This document shows positions 1 to 5,012 of a DNA stretch of 5,615 nucleotides, piece after piece. Each line of letters starts with the position of its first letter. Position 1 is the stretch's first letter. Origin of the DNA: Patescibacteria group bacterium (GTDB lineage: Bacteria > Patescibacteriota > Patescibacteriia > UBA9934 > GWF2-40-263); assembly GCA_004298405.1 (NCBI GenBank), contig SCSL01000081.1, positions 1 through 5,615 on the forward strand, written 5' to 3'. Both the position numbers and the translations under genes were made by a program. Under the pieces are notes generated by a model. That model saw only the letters and a list, made by a program, of their open reading frames with translations. It had not been told where the DNA came from and did no database searches.

Positions 1-113
1 CGCGCTCGTGGATGTCGTACTCCAGCGTCACTCATTCACTGGATTACGGCCTTTCTCTGGTTCCATCCAACCGTGAAATGTCGACCAAAGTTACCAACAG
101 AAATTAAGCGTTA
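1..113. other. Left-edge stretch, possible 3' end of an unidentified upstream gene
   Basis: No gene can be named here. On the + strand the third frame stays open from the edge to TAA at 105-107 and the first frame to TAA at 112-114, the latter overlapping the clpP ATG by one base. Either could be the tail of an upstream gene, and neither translation resembles the C-terminus of trigger factor, the usual clpP neighbour. On the minus strand, short open starts (GTG at 31-29, ATG at 35-33) run off the edge. The stretch is too short to choose between these options. Confidence 0.25.
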
Positions 114-743
114 ATGCCACGTATGAACACCCACGATATCACAAACACATTCCACGATCCGATCGATTCGATCCTCATTCCCACTGTCATTGAGAAGTCT
201 CACGATGGCGAGCGGGCGTACGACATCTATTCACGTCTCCTGAAGGATCGCATTATTTTTTTGGGAACAGAAATCGATGACGTTGTCGCCAATCTTGTCA
301 TTGCGCAACTTCTTTTTTTGGAGAGTCAAGACAAGACAAAGGACATCAAACTGTACATCAATTCACCCGGTGGTTCTGTTACGGCTGGTCTGGCGATCTA
401 CGATGCAATGCAATATGTGAAGCCAGACGTCTCGACGATTTGTGTGGGAATGGCCGCGAGCATGGGAGCTGTTCTCTTGGCCGCTGGAGCAAACGGAAAA
501 CGATTCGTGCTCCCAAATTCCGAAGTGATGATTCATCAGGTGCTCGGTGGTGTGCAAGGACAAGCAACGGATATCAAAATCCACGCCGAACGAATTTTGA
601 AGATTAAAGATCAACTCAACACTATCCTTGCCAAGCACACAGGAAAGAAGAAAACGGATGTTGAACGGGACACGGAACGCGATTATTTCCTTGAGGCGAA
701 CGATGCTGTGAAGTATGGGTTGGTCGACAAGGTCATCAAATAG
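114..743 (+). CDS. clpP: ATP-dependent Clp protease proteolytic subunit ClpP
   Basis: This is the serine peptidase subunit that forms the double-heptamer chamber of the Clp protease. It degrades unfolded or tagged cytoplasmic proteins delivered by an AAA+ partner (ClpX, ClpA or ClpC), none of which is in the window. At 209 residues it has the family's normal length. The fold signatures are all present: [15 protein letters not shown] near 37-51, [17 protein letters not shown] near 81-97, the nucleophile Ser116 in GMAASMGA, His141 in MIHQ, and the C-terminal ERDTERDYF segment where alignment to E. coli ClpP puts the catalytic Asp at 190. The triad is intact, so an active enzyme is expected. The start at 114 overlaps the TAA of an open upstream frame, and a second ATG at 123 is equally possible because neither has a clear Shine-Dalgarno. 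A strong terminator follows 50 bases after the stop, so the transcript ends here. Confidence 0.97.
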   Translation: MPRMNTHDITNTFHDPIDSILIPTVIEKSHDGERAYDIYSRLLKDRIIFLGTEIDDVVANLVIAQLLFLESQDKTKDIKLYINSPGGSVTAGLAIYDAMQYVKPDVSTICVGMAASMGAVLLAAGANGKRFVLPNSEVMIHQVLGGVQGQATDIKIHAERILKIKDQLNTILAKHTGKKKTDVERDTERDYFLEANDAVKYGLVDKVIK

Positions 744-793
744 GATCGGGACAACCCGTGGATAGACCGTGGGTGAAATTTCAAAATGATTAA

Positions 794-823
794 AAAAGCG
801 GGCATTTTGCCCGCTTTTCTTTT
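794..823 (+). terminator. Rho-independent terminator after clpP
   Basis: A perfect 10-bp stem (794-803 with 809-818), with a GCGGGC core and a 5-base ATTTT loop, is followed by TTTTCTTTT at 815-823. It closes the clpP transcript. The A-run before the stem (792-797) means it could also stop transcripts coming from the minus strand. Confidence 0.93.
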
Positions 824-880
824 GTTTCGTTTCTATTGCCAGGGTTCTGTGGATATTGTATCATGTCTTTGTTCAGACAC

Positions 881-909
881 TTGACAATTTTTTACTGGCC
901 ATGTAGACT
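881..909 (+). promoter_or_regulatory. Sigma70-type promoter driving the intergenic RNA
   Basis: A consensus -35 box TTGACA (881-886) is followed by a 17-base spacer and the -10 box TAGACT (904-909, 4 of 6). The predicted start of transcription is near 916. No open reading frame follows on this strand before the terminator at 1074-1105, so the promoter appears to serve a non-coding RNA. A 6-bp dyad (GACTGA 906-911, TCAGTC 921-926) straddles the -10 box and start point and could be an operator. Confidence 0.65.
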
Positions 910-957
910 GAGGCGTTACTTCAGTCCTGTTCTTTTCTCTGGCTCATCTCTATTGCT

Positions 958-1063
958 CAGAATGATCTGCAGGCACGACAAGCATGGGATTTCATAACGT
1001 GGATACATCAGGCTTCGGCTCGATCTATCCTCGCATGAAATTTCTTGCCTGCAGATCATTCTG
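958..1063. repeat. Long inverted repeat, 18-bp perfect arms
   Basis: The arms at 958-975 and 1046-1063 are exact reverse complements, each containing CTGCAG, and enclose 70 bases that continue the pairing towards a UUCG tetraloop. Outside the arms pairing continues in broken form (952-954 with 1067-1069). No target-site duplication flanks the arms, so insertion as a small mobile element is not supported. Confidence 0.9.
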
Positions 1064-1073
1064 TGGAATGAAC

Positions 1074-1105
1074 AACGGTTCGCATACGCGAATCGTTTTT
1101 CTTTT
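1074..1105 (+). terminator. Rho-independent terminator of the intergenic RNA
   Basis: The core stem is 9 bp (1075-1083 with 1088-1096, one G-U pair), one A-T pair (1074-1097) extends it, the loop is ATAC, and TTTTTCTTTT (1096-1105) follows. Orientation is + strand: on the other strand the G-U pair becomes a C-A mismatch and no U-run follows. No protein gene precedes it on this strand after the clpP terminator, which is the main reason to infer a separate RNA gene. Confidence 0.88.
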
Positions 1106-1152
1106 GTAACGTATGGATCTTACGGCTCACATCTGAGGGATGCAAGCGTTTC

Positions 1153-1161
1153 TGTGGATAA
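1153..1161 (-). promoter_or_regulatory. Perfect DnaA-box sequence TTATCCACA
   Basis: The minus strand reads TTATCCACA, the high-affinity DnaA-box consensus. Near matches with the shared + strand core GTGGATA lie at 757-765, 848-856 and 998-1006, all in the same orientation and all in this gap. A function in replication is not shown: neither dnaA nor dnaN is nearby and the spacing (91, 150 and 155 bases) is loose. Confidence 0.35.
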
Positions 1162-1166
1162 GGAAA

Positions 1167-3110
1167 TTATTCTTCCGATTCGCTTGCCTCTGGGGGAGGA
1201 ACTTCTTGTGTGGTCGGAGGTTTTTCCTCTATCGGAGGCTCTTCCTCGACCTCTGCGGTAAGTTCTTCGACTCCAATTAAACAGATACGAGGGAGGGGAC
1301 GATAGTGTGACTCAAACATCGTTTCAACGGTTTCGCCTTGTGCATTCACAACAGTGTACACAAACGACGCATCCGCTCCGATGTGTGATCCTTGGCATTG
1401 CTCAACTCCAGGCTCGAGATCCAACGTTTCTGTGTAGACTGTTTCGCCCACAGGAATCCATCGAGAGACAACGGGCGGGGTATACGACCCTTCACGGCCA
1501 TCACGCGTTCCCCAAAATGTGAAACGGAGTTCTTGCGTGTTCGTCAGATTCTCCGCTTGGAAAAGAACATAGTGCGCGGTATCGTTTTGGAATTTGTAGT
1601 CAGGCGCGGGCTCGTAGATCGTTGCGTCTGTTCCCGGGTTCCCGTTCGAAGGGTCGTTGTAGTAGGAGACGACAAGGGAATGATTCTGACGCGCAATGAC
1701 CGGAAGTCCTGAGTTCATGGTCGCACGGAATGTTGTTGTCCCAATCTGACAAAGACCCCCACCGACTTCAGGCGTAATTTTGTCCCCCTTTATGACGAGC
1801 TCGGGCAGATATCCGTTCTCATAGGTGAATGGAGAAAGAGCGGCGAGGAGGGAGAAGGTTTCTCCAGGTGGAATCAAGAGTCCGTTCAAAAGATTCACTC
1901 CATTTTGAATATTCCCACGTCGGTTCGTCGGGCTTCCTTTATAGCTTGATGTTCCAACGCCTAACACCTCATCGATGCCAAGATCGTTCACGTCACCGGT
2001 CGTAATTGTTGGGAGAGTAACATCCACAATCAGTTGGATGGGTTCAAGCGGTTCTTCCTGGGCGACTGCCATCAGAGCAAACAAATCTTCTTTGAGCTGT
2101 TTTTCGTCGATGGTTCGTCCTTCAAGGCTTTCAACAAAATCAACCACACGACCGTTTTCTACTTTAAGCCGCGCGTCACGAGGGATTTGATTGACGTCTT
2201 CTGCAAGTGTCGCAACCCAGGCATTGAGAGGTTCTTCTAACAACGTAAGTCGCAGGTCATCTCCCGGCGCGAGCATAAGAGCAAGATCATCTCCGGTAAG
2301 GTTCCACACTTGGTCTTCATAGACGATTTCGTATGGGGCCGTTTGGAGAGCGGTCGCGACCTTGCTGATCAGATCGCGCGTTTCTTCCTCGGAGAATGTT
2401 TTTGGGGCATTATCGACAAGACGCAGTTCAACGGATTGAGGGTCAAGTTTGGTGAGATGTTGGGTGAGTGTGGTGAAGAATGACTCCCATTGGAATTCTT
2501 TTCCGGCGCTCCCATCAACAATCCCAATGGACCACACATCATTTTGTGTATTCCGAGAAATGGTGAAGGCTGCGTTTTGGGTACGGACTTCTACATCGGG
2601 AAAAAGAGCAAGAATGTTTGTTTGGATTCGATCCTTTTGGAGCGTGACAGGAATCATGACGGCCTTGGGGGAAATGAGGGAGAAGAGCATGGCTGTAGCA
2701 TCAGTGACGGTATTTTCTTTGTGCTCTTGCATGAGAAGATCGATAGTTTCTTGCAGGGCAAAATCTACGTCTTCAGAGAGATCTTCCGATGAGAACGTGT
2801 ACAAACTGAGCGTCCGTTCCTGTCCATCGACAACCACCGTGATTCCGTCCGTCAGGATCGCATCGATTTGCTCTTGGAGGATTTCCCGCACATCCTCTGG
2901 ATCCATCCCGCCTACGGCTAGCCCATCAATCTGTGTCCGCGGTGGGAGACGCCCTTCGTATGCTTGCGCCCAGACATACACGCCTGTGCAGAAAATAATG
3001 AGGCCGGCGAGGCTTGCGAGGAGAAGGACTTTCACCATCCAAAAACCTCCCGAAGAAAAATTCGAGAGGGGCGTTTTTTCATTCAATAGATTTTGATCCA
3101 TACCGTACAC
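1167..3110 (-). CDS. Membrane-anchored VanW-family protein with peptidoglycan-binding-like repeats
   Basis: This is probably a cell-surface protein held by one N-terminal helix (about 26-48) with the rest outside. Residues 55-160 and 255-365 look like the putative peptidoglycan-binding domain (PF12229 type) that often precedes VanW, including IDGLAVGGM near 61-69 and the stretch ENGRVVDFVESLEGRTID near 318-335. The VanW domain spans about 392-535: NRRGN 396-400, PPGETFS 414-420, GGGLCQIGTT 450-459, H477 and DAT 495-497. A further domain near 545-612 ends in SHYRPLPRICLIG. It holds C572 and C610, which could pair. The tail from about 615 is rich in Glu and Pro. The start is GTG at 3110-3108, two bases after the hsp20 stop, suggesting coupling. 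ATG at 3101-3099 (MDQNLLNE) is a good alternative. The biochemical role of VanW domains is not established, and resistance should not be inferred from the name. Confidence 0.9.
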   Translation of the reverse strand: MYGMDQNLLNEKTPLSNFSSGGFWMVKVLLLASLAGLIIFCTGVYVWAQAYEGRLPPRTQIDGLAVGGMDPEDVREILQEQIDAILTDGITVVVDGQERTLSLYTFSSEDLSEDVDFALQETIDLLMQEHKENTVTDATAMLFSLISPKAVMIPVTLQKDRIQTNILALFPDVEVRTQNAAFTISRNTQNDVWSIGIVDGSAGKEFQWESFFTTLTQHLTKLDPQSVELRLVDNAPKTFSEEETRDLISKVATALQTAPYEIVYEDQVWNLTGDDLALMLAPGDDLRLTLLEEPLNAWVATLAEDVNQIPRDARLKVENGRVVDFVESLEGRTIDEKQLKEDLFALMAVAQEEPLEPIQLIVDVTLPTITTGDVNDLGIDEVLGVGTSSYKGSPTNRRGNIQNGVNLLNGLLIPPGETFSLLAALSPFTYENGYLPELVIKGDKITPEVGGGLCQIGTTTFRATMNSGLPVIARQNHSLVVSYYNDPSNGNPGTDATIYEPAPDYKFQNDTAHYVLFQAENLTNTQELRFTFWGTRDGREGSYTPPVVSRWIPVGETVYTETLDLEPGVEQCQGSHIGADASFVYTVVNAQGETVETMFESHYRPLPRICLIGVEELTAEVEEEPPIEEKPPTTQEVPPPEASESEE

Positions 3111-3112
3111 GA

Positions 3113-3499
3113 TTAAAGATCGTCGAGTTCAAGAATCGGGATCCGTTTATCCATTTCTGCCTTTTTCATACGAATAGTCAAGATGCCGCGTTTGAGTGTG
3201 GCGTCGACAGAATCAGCATCTACGGCGCAGGGGAGAATGATCGTGCGTGAGAAGGTCCCCCAGTGACATTCTTGGATGTGGATTTGATCGCTCGTTCGTT
3301 CCTCACATTCGTGCTGGCGACTCCCACGGATCGTGAGGGTGTCGTCAGAGAGTGTGATGTCGAGGTCCTGGGTGTGCACACCGGCAATGGCCGAGCGCAC
3401 GACGATCTCATGACGCGTCTCGATCACATCAACCGAAAGACGCCCCTCGGTTTGCGAGAGCCAGTCAGAGACCGTAAGAGAGTGATCGAGCTCGGACAT
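3113..3499 (-). CDS. Small heat shock protein, Hsp20/alpha-crystallin family
   Basis: This is an ATP-independent holdase chaperone expected to bind unfolding proteins in the cytoplasm as an oligomer. At 128 residues it is short for the family because the N-terminal arm is only about 20 residues. The alpha-crystallin domain spans about 20-113, with the typical AIAGVHTQDLDITLSDDTLTIRG segment (37-59), WGTFSRTIILP (80-90) and the family motif GILTIRMKK (105-113). The C-terminal extension carries an I-x-I anchor, IPI at 120-122, used for oligomer contacts. ATG at 3499 has no Shine-Dalgarno. A -10-like TAGAAT sits 9 bases upstream (3514-3509), so the message may be nearly leaderless. The vanW gene follows after 2 bases in the same transcript. 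No CIRCE element is visible. Confidence 0.93.
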   Translation of the reverse strand: MSELDHSLTVSDWLSQTEGRLSVDVIETRHEIVVRSAIAGVHTQDLDITLSDDTLTIRGSRQHECEERTSDQIHIQECHWGTFSRTIILPCAVDADSVDATLKRGILTIRMKKAEMDKRIPILELDDL

Positions 3500-3508
3500 A
3501 TCGATAAT

Positions 3509-3540
3509 ATTCTATCATGAAACGCAAAGCTCGAGGACAA
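3509..3540 (-). promoter_or_regulatory. Possible hsp20 promoter giving a near-leaderless mRNA
   Basis: On the minus strand TAGAAT (3514-3509) lies 9 bases before the hsp20 ATG, which places transcription start about 2-3 bases before the codon. The best -35 match, TTGTCC (3540-3535), is 20 bases upstream of the -10, longer than ideal, so the promoter is weak or uses another factor. Confidence 0.35.
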
Positions 3541-3564
3541 CGCCATGGGCTTTTAAAATCTCAT

Positions 3565-3642
3565 GTCCGTGGACCTGTGGGGAGTTGAACCCCAGCTGTC
3601 ATGGATGACAGTCCCGACAGCACACCCGTCAGGCCCACGGAC
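3565..3642 (-). ncRNA. tRNA-like structured element lacking a D arm
   Basis: Read on the minus strand, a 13-bp helix (3642-3630 with 3577-3565, one G-U pair) encloses two arms. The inner seven pairs GGGCCUG/CAGGUCC act like an acceptor stem with an A after it. Directly stacked on it is a canonical T arm, five pairs UGGGG/CCCCA with the loop UUCAACU (3594-3578). The other arm is GCUGUC/GACAGC (3621-3616 with 3600-3595), capped by GGA/UCC and a CUGUCA loop; alternatively CUGUCAU/AUGACAG (3611-3596) pairs perfectly. The linker that should hold the D arm has only 8 bases and no good stem, and no 7-base anticodon loop forms. The core is 67 nt. It could be a degenerate tRNA, a tRNA-mimic RNA, or part of the hsp20 5' leader. 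A standard tRNA is unlikely. Confidence 0.45.
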
Positions 3643-3652
3643 AAAAGTTTTC

Positions 3653-3692
3653 AAAACAAAATCCCCAGTCCTTTTATGAGGAGAGGGGATTT
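3653..3692 (-). terminator. Rho-independent terminator after the HD gene
   Basis: On the minus strand an 8-bp stem AAATCCCC/GGGGATTT (3692-3685 with 3666-3659) continues through a 2x2 A-G/G-A type internal loop into TCCT/AGGA, with a 6-base loop. It is followed by the U-rich run TTTTGTTTT down to 3653. It lies about 75 bases after the HD gene stop and would end the cyclase-HD transcript. Confidence 0.8.
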
Positions 3693-3718
3693 ATAATCTA
3701 CACTGTCAGGACTGTCAT
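3690..3718 (-). promoter_or_regulatory. Possible promoter overlapping the terminator
   Basis: On the minus strand ATGACA (3718-3713, 5 of 6) is 17 bases from TATAAA (3695-3690, 5 of 6). Transcription would start near 3683, inside the loop side of the terminator hairpin. The transcript would therefore lack the first arm, escape termination and run into the tRNA-like element and perhaps hsp20. Confidence 0.4.
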
Positions 3719-3766
3719 CCTAACAATATTTAATCATGTTAAAATGCATTTGTCAAATGCGATCCA

Positions 3767-4282
3767 TCACACACACTCTTCCATCCACGGCTTGAGTTCA
3801 GCAAATATCTTGTCGTTGAATTCCGCGGGCATAAAGTGGAAGATCGCTCTTGCGTTTCTCATGCAGTATTCGATTTCCCCTGTGCTGTTGGTCGCGGTGT
3901 AGTACTTGAAACTATCGAGGATATCAGCTGTTTTTACAATCAACGCATCTTGTCCGTTTTGAACACATCGATTGATGAGTTCTTTTGTTTTTTCTTCTTT
4001 GTCTTCAATCGAGTCGTCTTTCGTGCTTGCTAGTACGAGCTTTGTAATTTGATCACCGAACTCGTCACGCAACATCTGTTCTGTTATCTCACTGAACTCG
4101 AGAGTGTCGTGAAGAAGACCACCTAAGATTATTTCTTGTGAATATCCGTGTTCATACAAGTACACGCCGACCCTGATATCGTGAAAGAGAATCGGCTTTC
4201 GGGTTTTTTCATCCGAGACAGGCATGTGCTTTGAGAGAAGACGAACCGCTTTCTCAAATTCGATATTCAGTGCTTTCAACAT
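3767..4282 (-). CDS. HD-domain phosphohydrolase of the SpoT/MESH1-like type
   Basis: This is a 171-residue all-helical protein matching the metal-dependent HD hydrolase fold of (p)ppGpp hydrolases. The metal ligands expected in that fold are visible: H34 in FHDIRVG, H58-D59 in GGLLHDTLEF, and D120 in VKTADILDS. In SpoT and MESH1 the motif reads HDxxED. Here it is HDTLEF, so E62 is kept but the acid after it is replaced by F63, which leaves the exact substrate open. No synthetase, TGS or ACT domain is present, so it would be a stand-alone enzyme acting on ppGpp or another nucleotide in the cytoplasm. ATG at 4282 lies 3 bases after the stop of the membrane protein gene, and an AGG-containing stretch precedes it, so translation is likely coupled. 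An intrinsic terminator follows downstream. Confidence 0.8.
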   Translation of the reverse strand: MLKALNIEFEKAVRLLSKHMPVSDEKTRKPILFHDIRVGVYLYEHGYSQEIILGGLLHDTLEFSEITEQMLRDEFGDQITKLVLASTKDDSIEDKEEKTKELINRCVQNGQDALIVKTADILDSFKYYTATNSTGEIEYCMRNARAIFHFMPAEFNDKIFAELKPWMEECV

Positions 4283-4285
4283 ACC

Positions 4286-4975
4286 TCATTTTACCTGATA
4301 TTGTTTCAAGTATTCGTACAACGGTCCAATCGTGAAGCCTACGACCGCGGCCCACATGAGTTCTTCCAGCGGAATACCGCCAATGATGAATCCGGAGAGC
4401 GCGTCGAATTGCCAGAACGAGGCGGCGTCGATGGGGAAGAGGCGTACGAAGAAAATCTGTTCGATGATGAACACCAGAGCCGCCATGAAGAGTCCTGAGA
4501 GCAGGGCGTTCATGGTGAGGTCATGTCGATCGGCGATCACGTACATCCCCACGAGCAGTCCACCCACGATCAGACCTTGAATGCTCGAGAGGGAAAATAC
4601 TTCGATGAGTAAGAGCGCACAGAACGCCCATAACCCAAGAATAAGCAACAAGTGTCCGACCCAGTGGCCAAGATGTTTGACCTCGTATCGACTCCCGCGG
4701 AGTTTGTGTGCGTGTCGGCCGATCAGCACCTGATAAATCACCGCCGCAATTCCAAAGAAGGAGAACGTAAATAGAACGTCCTCAATACCGACCACAGCGA
4801 CGTTATCGGAGACGATTTGTCGAAAGTCGTATGCCGCAATGAGAAGAATACCCGGAGCGAGCACAAGTCCCACAATGCTCATGATGATCTGCTCGCGTCT
4901 CGTCTCGTTTGAGAAGAGAAATAAGATGAGCCAGACACAGAAGAAGATAATGGATGTTAGAAGAAACGCGGTCAT
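4286..4975 (-). CDS. Seven-helix membrane protein with lycopene-cyclase-like domains
   Basis: By eye this 229-residue protein has about seven membrane helices (roughly 3-22, 31-49, 64-84, 103-125, 129-147, 156-178 and 197-217). It shows two related helix starts, VGIEDVLFTFSFFG (62-75) and GGIPLEELMWAAVVG (199-213). Each puts an acidic pair at the membrane edge. That repeated P/G-x-E-E/D signature and the length match the fused form of the CrtYc/CrtYd lycopene cyclase family, in which two three-helix halves are joined. True cyclases close the ends of lycopene to form carotenoid rings, but no phytoene synthase or desaturase gene is in the window, so another isoprenoid or lipid substrate, or a non-enzymatic role, is possible. 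ATG at 4975 has no Shine-Dalgarno. The HD gene follows after 3 bases, making the two probable partners. Confidence 0.65.
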   Translation of the reverse strand: MTAFLLTSIIFFCVWLILFLFSNETRREQIIMSIVGLVLAPGILLIAAYDFRQIVSDNVAVVGIEDVLFTFSFFGIAAVIYQVLIGRHAHKLRGSRYEVKHLGHWVGHLLLILGLWAFCALLLIEVFSLSSIQGLIVGGLLVGMYVIADRHDLTMNALLSGLFMAALVFIIEQIFFVRLFPIDAASFWQFDALSGFIIGGIPLEELMWAAVVGFTIGPLYEYLKQYQVK

Positions 4976-4983
4976 ATACGGAT

Positions 4984-5012
4984 AGTATAAACCATTATTC
5001 CCAATCTCTCAC
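4984..5012 (-). promoter_or_regulatory. Possible promoter of the cyclase-HD unit
   Basis: On the minus strand TATACT (4989-4984, 5 of 6) lies 8 bases before the ATG at 4975, with GTGAGA (5012-5007, 4 of 6) 17 bases further upstream inside the end of the arfB-like gene. The predicted start is about 2 bases before the codon, which would give a leaderless message. Confidence 0.45.

Larger units (their letters stand above)
916..1105 (+). ncRNA. Predicted structured non-coding RNA, about 190 nt, family unknown
   Basis: The boundaries come from the promoter at 881-909 and the intrinsic terminator at 1074-1105. The body is a long hairpin, 958-1063. Its basal stem is 18 perfect pairs (958-975 with 1046-1063). 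Next come an asymmetric internal loop (13 bases at 976-988 against 4 at 1042-1045), a 7-bp stem (989-995 with 1035-1041), a 5-bp stem (1001-1005 with 1026-1030), a 3-bp stem (1007-1009 with 1022-1024), and a tip C(UUCG)G closed by GGC/GCU (1011-1020). The 5' leader (916-957) is pyrimidine-rich and unpaired by eye. I see no coding frame worth reporting. Size and rod shape recall 6S RNA, but the ends do not pair with each other and I see none of the signatures of SRP RNA, tmRNA or RNase P RNA. Other explanations are a palindromic repeat element, or a regulator acting by base pairing. Confidence 0.6.
3603..3720. repeat. 18-bp inverted repeat, 17 matches, 82 bases apart
   Basis: Positions 3603-3620 are the reverse complement of 3703-3720 except at one base. 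Each arm reads CTGTC-R-GGA-CTGTCA-TCC in one direction, so it also contains a direct repeat of CTGTC. The first arm lies inside the tRNA-like element and the second just upstream of the terminator hairpin, overlapping a possible -35 box. Counting both strands, the hexamer CTGTCA occurs at 3596, 3606, 3703 and 3712, with a one-mismatch copy at 3615. Confidence 0.85.

Noticed and set aside
363..638. Minus-strand open frame within clpP
   Set aside because: It lies wholly opposite the conserved catalytic part of clpP and resembles no protein.
958..1063. Miniature inverted-repeat transposable element
   Set aside because: The flanks show no direct target duplication and the inside continues to pair to a UUCG tip, which suits an RNA hairpin better than a mobile element.
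916..1105. 6S, SRP, tmRNA or RNase P RNA
   Set aside because: The size fits only 6S, whose ends pair to close the rod; here they do not. No SRP GGAA-tip domain, tRNA-like ends or RNase P core was seen.
1142..1187. GCAAGCG/CGCTTGC hairpin spanning the vanW stop as its terminator
   Set aside because: The loop is long and no U-run follows on the minus strand.
2449..3096. Long + strand open frame opposite vanW
   Set aside because: It is antisense to a convincing VanW protein and its translation is rich in Ser, Arg and Thr without domain features, as expected of a shadow frame.
1167..3110. Vancomycin resistance gene
   Set aside because: VanW domains occur in many proteins unrelated to resistance, and no vanHAX-type genes are present.
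3500..3564. ROSE or FourU RNA thermometer or CIRCE operator for hsp20
   Set aside because: No Shine-Dalgarno is present to be masked, no UUUU-AGGA pairing is seen at the start, and no CIRCE repeat is visible.
3565..3642. Ordinary tRNA-Asp (CUGUCA loop) or tRNA-Trp (CCA)
   Set aside because: Neither choice gives a 5-bp anticodon stem with a 7-base loop, and no D arm of normal size fits.
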